From: UBA10003 sp964365025
Lineage (GTDB): Bacteria > Patescibacteriota > Patescibacteriia > Magasanikbacterales > UBA10003
Assembly: GCA_964365025.1 (NCBI GenBank)
Contig: CAYIOJ010000007.1
Coordinates: 1 to 31,061 of the forward strand
Direction of reading: 5' to 3'
Length of the DNA stretch: 31,061 nt
Part shown: in pieces, positions 6,236 to 14,228 of the stretch
Position numbering within the stretch: the stretch's first letter is position 1
Layout of the letters: each line of letters starts with the position of its first letter
The notes under the pieces: model-generated
The model's input: only the letters and a program-made list of their open reading frames with translations
Database searches by the model: none
What the model was told of the DNA's origin: nothing
Position numbers and translations under genes: made by a program

Positions 6236-7745
6236 TATCGTAAATTTTTGTCAGATAATTTTTTTCTTCCGGCCGGAATGAATATTTAATATTGTAGGCA
6301 TTATTCCAGTAGATTTTGGTGATTTTACTTTGTCTTAGAAAATGCTCCTTAGCCGCGTCAGAGGCGGTTTCAAGAAAAGATTTTACTATCTTTTTTTTCA
6401 ACGAAACATAAGTTGTTTCAGTCCAGTGCCAGCCATAGAATTGTCGTCCGCTCAAGGCCGCGATGATATTGGTTTGTCCATCTGGAGAAAGAAAAAGATC
6501 CGAGGACACGCCATTCTTTTTGATCCAGTCAATCGCGTCGGAGGAGCTTTTTGGTAGATACAGCCAGTCATTAGTTTGCCAACTTTTGAAGTAAATAAAT
6601 AAACCCGAAAAGCAGAAAAAAATTAAAAAAAGCCAGCCGGCGATTAAACGCGCGGTATTTTTTGGCAAATAATGGCACGGCCTCCAAGTGATCTTATTTT
6701 TAATTTTAATTAAAGCAATCAGAGCAAAAATACCGATTGGAATAATCAGTCCTTCCATAAAACGGCGTTGAGTGCTTAGCGGAGAGTAGAGCAGAAGCCA
6801 TGTGATAATCAGCCAAAAAAATAAATAAGTGTGCGTCTCTTGCCATTGCTTGTCGCGCAAAAGGATGACGATGCCGGCTATGGCCAAAGGCCCAAGCAAG
6901 CCGAAAGAAAACAAAGTAATCCACCAGGCGGGAGATAGCGTTTGGTTGAGTTGCGCGGAAGCATAAAAACGCGGGTCATTGACCCAGAGATAAAAATAGT
7001 ACAACAGCGCTGGTAAGGGCAGGAGCAATGGCGGCAGAGCCAGCCATAAAATTTTTAGTCGCGGTGTTTCAATTAGATTATAGACGAGAGAGGCAATGAC
7101 AAAAAGAAAAATTAACGGCGCGTAGTAAGGATGAAATTGAAAAAAAAGAAGATTGATAAAACCCGCGCCAAAAGCGCAATACCAACTTTGTCTGCGGAAA
7201 CTATCAATAATAAGCATAATTGACCAGAGCAAAAGTATCCAAGATAATAAAAAATGGCCGGAAAAAAACATGCTGGCAAAAGGCGTGGCTTCGGGCACCA
7301 TTAGCGCGCTAGGGCCAGAGACAAAAAGAGATGCTGTCAGTAAGTAGCGCCAGTGTTTTGTCGGATAAAAAAAATCAATTGTTTTTTTCAGTGTCCAGAC
7401 CAACAAGGGAATCAGCAAAATCCTCGCCAACTGAAAAGCGATGGGCGGAGTAATGTTCAGCCCTTTGGCTATGAGGCCGACGGCCAGCCAGAAGATATTA
7501 AAGAATCGTTGCGTCTGGATTTCGCCGGTTAGCAGGTCAATAAAAGTATAATGCCCCTGCCGCACTTGTTCAATGTAAGAATAATACCCAGGCACATCAA
7601 CGGGATTGTAGACACCAATCCAAGTATAATCAGCATCGTTTGGTCGTTCAAAATAATTCCATAAATATGGCAAGGTTGTAATGACAATCATTGCCAGAGA
7701 AAGAAAGTAGAGAAATAACGTATTTTTATTAAAATTAATTTTCAT
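6204..7745 (-). CDS. Polytopic membrane protein, probable GT-C type glycosyltransferase
   Basis: 513 residues with around ten hydrophobic helices and a soluble C-terminal part of ~115 residues. An N-terminal helix is followed by a D-A-D-Y-T-W-I-G-V-Y-N-P-V-D-V-P-G-Y-Y loop. Acidic residues in the first extracytoplasmic loop next to tyrosines are a common trait of GT-C enzymes that use lipid-linked sugars. The C-terminal part (D-A-I-D-W-I-K-K-N and later) resembles the periplasmic tail of such proteins. No family can be named with certainty. It lies five bases after a protein of similar design and overlaps the GT2 gene, so the three are likely one operon for surface glycan synthesis. Confidence 0.6.
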   Translation of the reverse strand: MKINFNKNTLFLYFLSLAMIVITTLPYLWNYFERPNDADYTWIGVYNPVDVPGYYSYIEQVRQGHYTFIDLLTGEIQTQRFFNIFWLAVGLIAKGLNITPPIAFQLARILLIPLLVWTLKKTIDFFYPTKHWRYLLTASLFVSGPSALMVPEATPFASMFFSGHFLLSWILLLWSIMLIIDSFRRQSWYCAFGAGFINLLFFQFHPYYAPLIFLFVIASLVYNLIETPRLKILWLALPPLLLPLPALLYYFYLWVNDPRFYASAQLNQTLSPAWWITLFSFGLLGPLAIAGIVILLRDKQWQETHTYLFFWLIITWLLLYSPLSTQRRFMEGLIIPIGIFALIALIKIKNKITWRPCHYLPKNTARLIAGWLFLIFFCFSGLFIYFKSWQTNDWLYLPKSSSDAIDWIKKNGVSSDLFLSPDGQTNIIAALSGRQFYGWHWTETTYVSLKKKIVKSFLETASDAAKEHFLRQSKITKIYWNNAYNIKYSFRPEEKNYLTKIYDNGDVKIYAVN

Positions 7746-7750
7746 GTATT

Positions 7751-9259
7751 TTAATTGATTTCAAAAATTTTAGCTTCTTTATCTTCATATTTTAAAACAA
7801 ACTGCGGGTTTTTTTCTATCTGTTCAAGTAATTTTTTTTCAGTCAATTTTAGCAAAATAATTTTTGTCTTAAAATTATTTTTAATTTTTTCAGCCGGTTG
7901 CGTTTCTTGGCTGATATTGATAGTCACCCAAGTTTTGTAAAGCTCCGGATTATAGCGATAAAAAAAGGTAGGATCCATTCCGGCAATGTAAACATTATAG
8001 TCGTTGTGATAAAAAAGCATTGGCCAATCAGCCCATTGAGTGTGGAAAATCAAACTGCGCTCGGGTGTGTTTTGTTTAAGCCACTTGCTCGCTCCGGTCA
8101 GATATTCCCAGTTAAATCCTTTGGCTGTGAAATTGCGCAGTTCAATATTTTTTCCAAAAAAGACAATCAGCCAAGTGATAAGCAGATACGAAACTATGAT
8201 TTTATTCACCGCGTTTTTTTTCCAGAATTTCTTTATTTCATCCGCCGGCGAAAAATTTTGCGGCAAAGAAAAATCCAGCAAAAAAGCATTGGCCAAAATG
8301 AAAAATGGCGCGAAGTATTCAATAAAACGCATGGATTTGAGCGTCATCACCGCCAAGAGTCCGGAAAAAATGTATAACGAGATAATTTGCCCGAATTTTT
8401 CTTTGCTCACCACTCCACCAGTTTTTACTCGCCATAAAAACACGCTAAAAGCGCCAATTGCTAAAATCCAGCCAAAAACATTGGCGGCAAGAAAATCGGT
8501 TATTTTTATCGGATACCATTCCAAGCCCACTGCCACCACGCCTTGATAATTTACCAGCCCAATTTGCACCACCTGTTCCCAGTAAAATTGAAGATTATTT
8601 GGAAAAGAAGGATTAAAAATCAAACCTGCCATAAGTCCGGCTGAAACAGAGACGATTAGTCTCCAATTTATTTGTTTTAAAGCATGTTTGTTAATGATTA
8701 AATCACTGATTATCGCGCATCCGCCTAAAATTATCATCAGACCCCATCCGCCGTGCAGCCAAACATAGCCAAAAGATAAAATTCCCAAAGCCAAATGGCG
8801 TTTTTGCCAAATGAGAGATAGCGCGATGAATAAAACAATAATGGACAGTGGCCCGGCTTTGGCCAAATTAATGCGGAAAACAAAAGCGGGTATTGAGAGT
8901 AAAATCAAAGTGTAAAAAAGCGGCCAGCGGATGCCCTGGCTTTTAAGGAAAAAATAAAAGAAAATAATAACAACAGTGGCAAAAATAATTGAGGCGATTT
9001 TTACGCCCAAAAGCGGCGGGAAAACAGTTATGAAAGGAATCAAAGCCAGCTGATATAGAAAATGTTGATTGGTAAAATTTTGAGTGAAAGAAGTGAATTT
9101 AAGCCAGGGGAATTCTTTGATAATCCCGCGGTCTTTCATTAGCATGGCCATTTTTGTATGATAAAAAGAGTCAGGATCAACAAAAGTCGGCGCCCATTGC
9201 AAATAGGCAAAAAAGGCCAGAAGCAGAATGAAGAAAACAGCGGGTTTGAAGCGAGTCAT
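7751..9259 (-). CDS. Polytopic membrane protein, STT3/GT-C-like glycosyltransferase
   Basis: 502 residues, about ten membrane helices. The first loop has D-P-D-S-F-Y-H-T-K-M-A (28-38), resembling the D-x-D/Y-Y-H signature of the first loop in STT3-type oligosaccharyltransferases and relatives. After the last helix a soluble domain follows (K-W-L-K-Q-N-T-P, W-A-D-W-P-M-L-F-Y-H-N, G-M-D-P-T-F-F-Y), a tail I recall from uncharacterised GT-C proteins. The W-W-D motif of true STT3 is not evident. First gene of the minus-strand operon. The -10 hexamer lies only eight bases before ATG, so the mRNA is probably leaderless. Confidence 0.62.
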   Translation of the reverse strand: MTRFKPAVFFILLLAFFAYLQWAPTFVDPDSFYHTKMAMLMKDRGIIKEFPWLKFTSFTQNFTNQHFLYQLALIPFITVFPPLLGVKIASIIFATVVIIFFYFFLKSQGIRWPLFYTLILLSIPAFVFRINLAKAGPLSIIVLFIALSLIWQKRHLALGILSFGYVWLHGGWGLMIILGGCAIISDLIINKHALKQINWRLIVSVSAGLMAGLIFNPSFPNNLQFYWEQVVQIGLVNYQGVVAVGLEWYPIKITDFLAANVFGWILAIGAFSVFLWRVKTGGVVSKEKFGQIISLYIFSGLLAVMTLKSMRFIEYFAPFFILANAFLLDFSLPQNFSPADEIKKFWKKNAVNKIIVSYLLITWLIVFFGKNIELRNFTAKGFNWEYLTGASKWLKQNTPERSLIFHTQWADWPMLFYHNDYNVYIAGMDPTFFYRYNPELYKTWVTINISQETQPAEKIKNNFKTKIILLKLTEKKLLEQIEKNPQFVLKYEDKEAKIFEIN

Positions 9260-9266
9260 GCTTTTG

Positions 9267-9272
9267 ATTTTA
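9267..9272 (-). promoter_or_regulatory. Extended -10 of the glycosyltransferase operon
   Basis: On the minus strand TGC-TAAAAT lies eight bases upstream of ATG 9259, with only a poor -35 match. The predicted start of transcription is at or next to the start codon. Confidence 0.6.
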
Positions 9273-9278
9273 GCACAG

Positions 9279-9307
9279 TTGCAAGGTTTTTAAAATTGGA
9301 ATACAAT
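9279..9307 (+). promoter_or_regulatory. Promoter of the small basic protein gene
   Basis: TTGCAA (9279-9284), 17 bases, TACAAT (9302-9307). The predicted start of transcription is about 9314, which is the A of the ATG, so the transcript would be leaderless. It is back to back with the promoter of the minus-strand operon. Confidence 0.65.
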
Positions 9308-9313
9308 ATATGT

Positions 9314-9475
9314 ATGGTTAAAAGCAAGATAATCATCAAAATTACCCGTTCAAAGCGCCGTATTCCGCGTGAATTGCGTGAGGCGGCTTTTAAGCGCAAA
9401 GCTGGGCCGATAAAGAAGAGTATTAAGCGTGAGTCAAGGCAGAAATTATTGACAGAGCTTGACAGCTTGATTTGA
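9314..9475 (+). CDS. Small basic protein of unknown function (53 aa)
   Basis: 53 residues, about a third K or R, with I-I-I-K-I-T-R-S-K-R-R-I-P-R-E-L-R-E and a C-terminal helix ending L-T-E-L-D-S-L-I. No family recognised; the charge suggests nucleic-acid or ribosome association. A longer frame from 9158 would run through the start and promoter of the opposite operon and is rejected. The chosen ATG sits exactly where the TTGCAA-N17-TACAAT promoter would start transcription. The stop codon TGA lies within the -35 hexamer of the next gene, so the two are packed but have separate promoters. Confidence 0.6.
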   Translation: MVKSKIIIKITRSKRRIPRELREAAFKRKAGPIKKSIKRESRQKLLTELDSLI

Positions 9476-9500
9476 CAAGAGTCAAAAAATGTGATATAAT
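9472..9500 (+). promoter_or_regulatory. Perfect consensus sigma70 promoter
   Basis: TTGACA (9472-9477), 17 bases, TATAAT (9495-9500), with TG at the extended -10 position. Both hexamers and the spacing are the textbook optimum. It drives the secreted Q/G/M-rich protein at 9568 through a ~60-nt AU-rich leader without SD. Confidence 0.9.
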
Positions 9501-9567
9501 AGTAATGTAAAAGTCGAAAATAAGTTCAAAAATATATTTTTAATTTAATTTTTAATTCAAAATCAAT

Positions 9568-11322
9568 ATGATTAAGAAAATTTTTAATTTTGTTTCGTTT
9601 TTAGTTATCTCTTCTTTAGTTTTATCAATGCCTTTGGCTGTTTTGGCTCAAGATGCCGGTATGATGCCTCCGCCAAGCGGCGATTCAGGCAGTTTTCAGC
9701 AGCCAACGAACAATTTTCAGCAACCAATGGATAGCCAACAGTATCAACAGCCGATGATGGGCGGCGATAACCAACAATTTCAACAGCCCATGAATAATTT
9801 TCAACAGCCGATGACCGGAACACAGCAGCAGCCATATTCAGGCCAAAGTTCCGAAGATACGGCTTCGTGCATGGTCAATGGCGTTAAAATGCCGGGGACT
9901 TGTTCAAAGTGGAATCAAGGTTCGTCAAATAATCAAAATAATTTTGGCGGCGAGGGTCAAATGGGCGGGCAAAACAATCAATTTGGAAATTTTCAAGGCC
10001 AACCAGGCATGATGGGTTCGGACAATCAAAACGGTCAAAGTGGCCAGATGGGTGGTCAAGGTCAAGGACAAGGACAAGGAAATTTTGGCGGGGAAGGCAT
10101 GATGGGTCCTAATGGTCAAGGCGGCCAGGGCGGTCAGTTTGGTCCTTCTGACGAAGAAATGGAAAAGATGGAAAAGATGAGAGATGCGCAAGAACAGAAA
10201 ATGCGCATGAAGGGTTTGAATCAGGCCAAAAAAGGCATGACAAAATTTTTAAAGTCCTTAAAAATGACGCAAACCAAAATAATCAAGATGGAAAAGCAGG
10301 GTATAGTTGTGCCAGCTGATTTAAAGAGTAAAATTGAAACAGCTATTGCTACTCTTGAGTCCATCATAAATGCCAAAGAATGGTCTGAAGAGATTGAGGA
10401 AAAAATGATGTCTATGCAAGAAATAGGCGATGGAATGCAAGATATCATGCCTCGTTTGGAAATGCTTTCCCGCCTGCCTAAAATGGTTAAAAAAGCGCAG
10501 TCAGAAATAAAACGTTTGGAAAAATCATACGCTAGCGCCGTAAAAAAAGCCGCGCGCGCCAAAGTTGATGTATCTTCAATTTTGGGGCAATGGCAAGCGG
10601 CGATTGAAGAGCTCAAGACTAATTTAGCCGCGGCTGCCAGCGGTCAGTTTGAAGAAGGCGAGGATCCAATGCAGGCAATTGGCGAAGGCGTGTTTGAGAA
10701 TTTGGAAAGCGCCTGGCGCTTTGACCAGATCATCAGAATGGTTTTGGATGTAAAACGCAATTTGCGCAATGTTGGATCCATGTTGAAAAAATACGAAAAA
10801 AATATTGTCCGATTGGAGAAAAAAGGCCAAGATATGACCGAAGCAAAAGAGGTCTTGGGTATGATGAAGGAAAAGTTTATTGAAGTTAAAGACATCGCCT
10901 GGGATAAATTAGAGCCGGAAGAAATAGAAGATTTTATGAGCGGTTTGGACGGCTATATGGAGATGCAACAGCAAATGGAAGAGATGTTGGACATGGGCGG
11001 CCCCTCTATATTTGAAAAAGAAATGAAGCGCGCCCCGTCCAAAGAAGACAAGATGCCAGGCATGGATATACCGGATTTTGGCAAATTGATGAAAGCCAAT
11101 GAAGACACGCAGAATAAATTTGTCCAACAATGGTCGGTGACTGAAGAAAAGCTTTTGGCGCAATTCAGCGCCGACAAAGTCGCCAAACTCAAACGGCTGT
11201 CCGCGCTTTTGCAGGCGGCTAAAAGAGAGGTGGCTGGCTTAGGCGATGTGGGTGTAGGCGTGCCGTCTGATTTGTTGGCGGCTCTGGGCTATTCCACCGC
11301 TTCCAGCGTGGCGATGAAATAA
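9568..11322 (+). CDS. Secreted low-complexity and coiled-coil protein of unknown function
   Basis: 584 residues. Signal peptide 1-27 (ending A-V-L-A before Q-D-A). Residues 44-89 carry a repeated F-Q-Q-P / Q-Q-P-M unit. A small C101...C112 pair (S-C-M-V-N-G-V-K-M-P-G-T-C) follows, then a G/Q/N/M-rich stretch to about 192. The rest is predicted as long charged helices (K- and E-rich, heptad-like). The first half would be a disordered, possibly adhesive or fibre-like segment outside the cell, the second a coiled coil. No known family recognised. It has the best promoter in the window and its own terminator, so it is likely abundant. It is monocistronic. Confidence 0.8.
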   Translation: MIKKIFNFVSFLVISSLVLSMPLAVLAQDAGMMPPPSGDSGSFQQPTNNFQQPMDSQQYQQPMMGGDNQQFQQPMNNFQQPMTGTQQQPYSGQSSEDTASCMVNGVKMPGTCSKWNQGSSNNQNNFGGEGQMGGQNNQFGNFQGQPGMMGSDNQNGQSGQMGGQGQGQGQGNFGGEGMMGPNGQGGQGGQFGPSDEEMEKMEKMRDAQEQKMRMKGLNQAKKGMTKFLKSLKMTQTKIIKMEKQGIVVPADLKSKIETAIATLESIINAKEWSEEIEEKMMSMQEIGDGMQDIMPRLEMLSRLPKMVKKAQSEIKRLEKSYASAVKKAARAKVDVSSILGQWQAAIEELKTNLAAAASGQFEEGEDPMQAIGEGVFENLESAWRFDQIIRMVLDVKRNLRNVGSMLKKYEKNIVRLEKKGQDMTEAKEVLGMMKEKFIEVKDIAWDKLEPEEIEDFMSGLDGYMEMQQQMEEMLDMGGPSIFEKEMKRAPSKEDKMPGMDIPDFGKLMKANEDTQNKFVQQWSVTEEKLLAQFSADKVAKLKRLSALLQAAKREVAGLGDVGVGVPSDLLAALGYSTASSVAMK

Positions 11323-11346
11323 AAGTAGGAGATAATTAAACAATTC

Positions 11347-11376
11347 AAAAACACCTCCGATTTCGGAGGTGTTTTT
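11347..11376. terminator. Intrinsic terminator (probably once shared with tRNA-His)
   Basis: AAAACACCTCCG (11347-11358) and CGGAGGTGTTTTT flank a short ATTT loop, with A and T tracts on the two sides so that it can act in both directions. It ends the 9568 transcript. It sits directly outside the left end of the integrated element. Before insertion it would have lain just beyond the 3' end of tRNA-His. Confidence 0.9.
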
Positions 11377-11377
11377 G

Positions 11378-11385
11378 TATGGGGT
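11378..11385. other. attL core (TATGGGGT)
   Basis: Eight bases are identical to the right junction 22528-22535, while the bases on either side differ (G/T before, C/G after). The site lies between the terminator of the 9568 gene and the detached recombinase tail. Confidence 0.78.
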
Positions 11386-11466
11386 CGCGTGGTGGATGCT
11401 GTTGGAAATGTGTTTAAAAATTCAACTGGGTATATTTCTATACCTGACTTGGCGTTACAGCGTTAG
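11380..11466 (+). pseudogene. Detached 3' end of the serine recombinase gene (28 codons plus stop)
   Basis: Reading from the TGG in the attL core gives W-G-R-V-V-D-A-V, continues N-V-F-K-N-S-T-G-Y, and ends I-P-D-L-A-L-Q-R before TAG (11464-11466). TGG is codon 529 of the recombinase at the other junction and the frame is the same. In the excised circle the recombinase would therefore be 556 residues, ending in this tail, instead of the 545 seen in the integrated state. The fragment has no start of its own in the integrated form. The identity of the frame is seen directly; that this is the native tail is inferred. Confidence 0.78.
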
Positions 11467-11496
11467 ATTTAATTTATTGATTTTTACCCCACCTCG

Positions 11497-11955
11497 CTAC
11501 TCACTATATTTTATCTGCTTCAAAGCTTTGACAGCGTGAAAATGTGCTTCTGCATACGGTGAGTATAGAATACTTAGCTGTTGGTGCAAATCTTGTTCAG
11601 AGTGCCTGCCCAGATTGTATTGCCAAAGTAAATAGGTTAGTGAGGGTAGAAGTTTAGTTGCTTCAAGCAGTTTTCGGAGATATGACTGCATACTTTGAAA
11701 ATAGTTGAACTCCGTCGGTGACCAGTTGCTCTTCTGAAAATCAACAGCATCGAGCTCGTACCAGCCACGCAGTGAACCGTAAAAAATTTGTCGGTTCACA
11801 TGGTAGATCTCATCATAATCAACCGCATTTTTAACTTCAACAGAATTGAGCTGCTTTGATAACTTGCTAAAAATATATTTTTCTAATTTTTGAAGATGAT
11901 TTATTTCCTGTATTAGGCGAGATAATGATAATGAGTGGCCCTTCATTTTAGTCAT
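11497..11955 (-). CDS. Hypothetical helical protein (152 aa)
   Basis: 152 residues without signal peptide or membrane helix, so probably cytoplasmic. Predicted mostly helical, with L/K/Q-rich helices and aromatic-rich segments (V-N-R-Q-I-F-Y-G-S-L-R-G-W-Y-E-L, S-L-T-Y-L-L-W-Q-Y). No family recognised. It is the leftmost gene of the element and has its own extended -10 promoter and structured leader, apart from the cargo series. ATG 11955 was chosen because the strong -10 and the leader stems lie just upstream. There is no SD. Confidence 0.6.
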   Translation of the reverse strand: MTKMKGHSLSLSRLIQEINHLQKLEKYIFSKLSKQLNSVEVKNAVDYDEIYHVNRQIFYGSLRGWYELDAVDFQKSNWSPTEFNYFQSMQSYLRKLLEATKLLPSLTYLLWQYNLGRHSEQDLHQQLSILYSPYAEAHFHAVKALKQIKYSE

Positions 11956-11978
11956 AATTTTAAGTTACTTTTTTAAAG

Positions 11979-12039
11979 CCGCCTCTTCTGCTGAAGGAGG
12001 AGGACAGACAGAGAGGCGGTAGCCGTTATTGAGACGGCT
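11979..12039 (-). promoter_or_regulatory. Structured leader with two stems upstream of the 11955 gene
   Basis: On the minus strand AGCCGT/ACGGCT (12021-12026 with 12034-12039) is followed by CCGCCTCT/AGAGGCGG (11979-11986 with 12012-12019). The outer AAAGCCG (on the plus strand from 11975) can instead pair with CGGCTTT (12036-12042), so two folds compete. On the plus strand the first hairpin is followed by T5 and could act as a terminator. Confidence 0.5.
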
Positions 12040-12045
12040 TTTTAA

Positions 12046-12076
12046 ATTATATCATGTTATTTATTTTACTTCTCAA
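12046..12076 (-). promoter_or_regulatory. Extended -10 promoter of the 11955 gene
   Basis: TATAAT (12046-12051, minus strand) with TG one base upstream. The best -35, TTGAGA (12071-12076), is 19 bases away, so the extended -10 probably carries most of the strength. Confidence 0.6.
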
Positions 12077-12091
12077 ATAAGTCTTTTTAAT

Positions 12092-13951
12092 TTATTGAGT
12101 TCTATTAGGTAACCAATCCTTTGGGTTGGATTGAAAAAATTCGTTAGCCGGTGGTTTAATATTTTTTGGACCGATCAATCTCAAAGTATCGCTTTCCCAG
12201 ACAAAATAAAATGGTCGCTCATCAGCAACATTTACGATCGGAAAATTTGAATCACAGTAATCTTGATAACTTGAACTTAGTCTCATTTGGTCCATAATCG
12301 CCGGTTTTGAGTTTAAAATCAAGAGTTTACTATCTTTCTTAAAATCGAGAAATGTTGATTGGTAAGGTACGGTGTATGCTTTTCCATTTTTTTTATTAAT
12401 AATAACATAACCACTCGGCCACCCTGTCATTCCGATAGTTGCTATGGCATAATGTCCTGCAAATGAATTCTTCTCGTCATTCATGTCATTGCGAATGAGC
12501 GTCATAAACACGCTCGCCCATATATTGCTATTGATATCAAGGTCTGCGGGTCGGATTTTTAAAAAATCATCGGCTCTATATTTTTCAAATGTTTCAGTAT
12601 CTGCCAGTTGATCATATTGTAAATACTTAGTCTGATTCAGAACTTTCTCAGCACATTCGTGGCTTTGTTTTAATGCCGCAAAATCATCAGCTGACCATAC
12701 TGTCTTTTGCACTGCTTCCTTCCATTCTTTATTCAATCCTTCTTCCCAGTAGTCAAAAGTATATAAAAAATTACTAGGGTTAGGTGGCGGATTGAGAGTT
12801 GTGTTTGGATATTGCTTAATCTCTTTTAAAGAGTTAGGGATTTTCTGATCTATCTTTTCCACTTCAAATAAAACCTTGTATTCTCCAATTAAATCAAAAT
12901 GGTTGTCTTCCCAAACATAGTATTCGCTATTCGTGTCTTTACAAAAAGGGTTATCATTTGGTGAGTTAGAATAACATTGACTATTGAGTGTTTCGGGAGG
13001 ACTTATGATGAAAAGTGTACTGTCACCATTAAAATCAGCGCCCCAGGCAGAACCAAGCTTGGGGTCATAAACAATGCCAGTTAAATCATCAACAACGACA
13101 AAATATTGACATTGTGTTCCACAACCCAAAGTTACTACCGTATAGTGGTCGGCGAAGTTTGGGCCGTATTTGTTAACAAAAAACAGTATCTTTTCCTCAT
13201 CATGTTGTTCAACAGATTTTGGTAGTTTGTCAAAAATGAGTTTAATCGGTTTTTTATTTAAAGACCATTCTTGATAATAAGCATCATCTCCCAACTCTTT
13301 TGCTGGGTAAGAATTCCAATCTGGTAGTTTAGTTGATGTCCCAACATTAGTATAAGGTTCCTTTCTTTCAGAGATTTTAATAAAAGTTTCCACTCCCGCC
13401 CCATCCTTGCTTACTTTGTAACTTTCCACAATACCTTCTGATGGGTAAATCGGAGACTCTCCTATTTTAAATATAGGATGTTTGATCATAAAACCAGGGA
13501 ATTTTTTTGCCGGCCAGATATCAACTTCATATGTGTCCTTATAAAAAATGACCTTGCCCTTTTTAATGATACGAAGCTCATTTTGGTGACAACTTCCACA
13601 ATTAGCATTAGATGTAATCATGGCAAGCTCTTTTTCATTATCACCATCATAATCAAGAAAATTAGACCGCATAAGCCACAAGTTCCCCTCTTTTAAGATA
13701 TTCAATGCCGTTGGATCGTTATTCAGCATCTCAATTGACCTCTCGAGCGAAAAAAATGTTTTATTGTCACCCTCTGTTTTGTCCACACCATTCGGAGTAG
13801 TTGTGTTGCCGTCGTTTATTTCATTAGTCAATATTTTATTCTTAAATTCAAATTTGGTAATTATTAAAATAAGGATAAAAACAATCAGGATACCCGAAAT
13901 CAGTATGCTTAATCCGACTTTAAACCAGTTTTGTTTTATCCAAATTGGCAT
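12092..13951 (-). CDS. Membrane-anchored protein with two FG-GAP-like repeats, unknown function
   Basis: 619 residues. A single N-terminal membrane helix (about 11-32) anchors a large exported domain. A calcium-loop-like Y-D-G-D-N-E-K-E-L-A (101-110) resembles FG-GAP/VCBS repeats. Two long similar blocks follow: F-A-D-H-Y-T-V-V-T-L-G with V-Y-D-P and Y-Y-V-W-E-D, and later F-A-G-H-Y-A-I-A-T-I-G with A-Y-T-V-P and F-Y-F-V-W-E-S, each ending in L-x-L-I-G. An internal duplication is thus visible. N-C-G-S-C-H (117-122) looks like a heme c site, but it is alone and no cytochrome genes are near, so a disulfide is more likely. It is the last gene of the cargo series. Confidence 0.68.
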   Translation of the reverse strand: MPIWIKQNWFKVGLSILISGILIVFILILIITKFEFKNKILTNEINDGNTTTPNGVDKTEGDNKTFFSLERSIEMLNNDPTALNILKEGNLWLMRSNFLDYDGDNEKELAMITSNANCGSCHQNELRIIKKGKVIFYKDTYEVDIWPAKKFPGFMIKHPIFKIGESPIYPSEGIVESYKVSKDGAGVETFIKISERKEPYTNVGTSTKLPDWNSYPAKELGDDAYYQEWSLNKKPIKLIFDKLPKSVEQHDEEKILFFVNKYGPNFADHYTVVTLGCGTQCQYFVVVDDLTGIVYDPKLGSAWGADFNGDSTLFIISPPETLNSQCYSNSPNDNPFCKDTNSEYYVWEDNHFDLIGEYKVLFEVEKIDQKIPNSLKEIKQYPNTTLNPPPNPSNFLYTFDYWEEGLNKEWKEAVQKTVWSADDFAALKQSHECAEKVLNQTKYLQYDQLADTETFEKYRADDFLKIRPADLDINSNIWASVFMTLIRNDMNDEKNSFAGHYAIATIGMTGWPSGYVIINKKNGKAYTVPYQSTFLDFKKDSKLLILNSKPAIMDQMRLSSSYQDYCDSNFPIVNVADERPFYFVWESDTLRLIGPKNIKPPANEFFQSNPKDWLPNRTQ

Positions 13952-13964
13952 ATTTTCTTGTTAT

Positions 13965-14174
13965 TTATTTACCTCTAAACAATGGAGGTCGTTCGGCACA
14001 AAGGAGGTCTTTAAAAATGCGGCCGCCGCCTCCCTGTAAACAATTTTCTTTATTCCATGTAAAATAAAATTGGTTTATTTTTAAACTAAAAATATCTAGT
14101 ATTAGCCAAAATATCAAAAGCAGTACCAGTACAACTCCTAAAACACTGTAAATTATTTTAAAACAGTTTTTCAT
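13965..14174 (-). CDS. Small single-helix membrane protein (69 aa)
   Basis: A hydrophobic helix covers about residues 9-31 and is followed by a short exported part with C-L-Q-G-G-G-G and D-L-L-C, that is C-x-x-G-G ... C. This small two-cysteine pattern occurs in many short exported proteins of these bacteria. No function known. It sits 13 bases upstream of the 619-residue gene, in the same direction, probably in the same transcript. Confidence 0.5.
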   Translation of the reverse strand: MKNCFKIIYSVLGVVLVLLLIFWLILDIFSLKINQFYFTWNKENCLQGGGGRIFKDLLCAERPPLFRGK

Positions 14175-14228
14175 ACTTTTATGATAATTTTATAATGATT
14201 CATCGGATAGTAATTGTAGGTAATTAAC

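Noticed and set aside
9605..10191. Minus-strand frames opposite the Q/P/G-rich region of gene 9568
   Set aside because: They are opposite-strand reflections of a repetitive coding region with odd low-complexity composition.
12478..12505. GTCATTGCGAATGAGCG as another dispersed repeat
   Set aside because: It lies in the middle of a good coding frame and lacks the inverted partner arm; similarity is limited to the first ten bases.
13670..13690. Heme c site in the 619-residue protein (C-G-S-C-H region upstream of about 13600)
   Set aside because: A single C-x-x-C-H without cytochrome maturation genes or other redox proteins is better read as a disulfide or chance; not annotated as a cytochrome.
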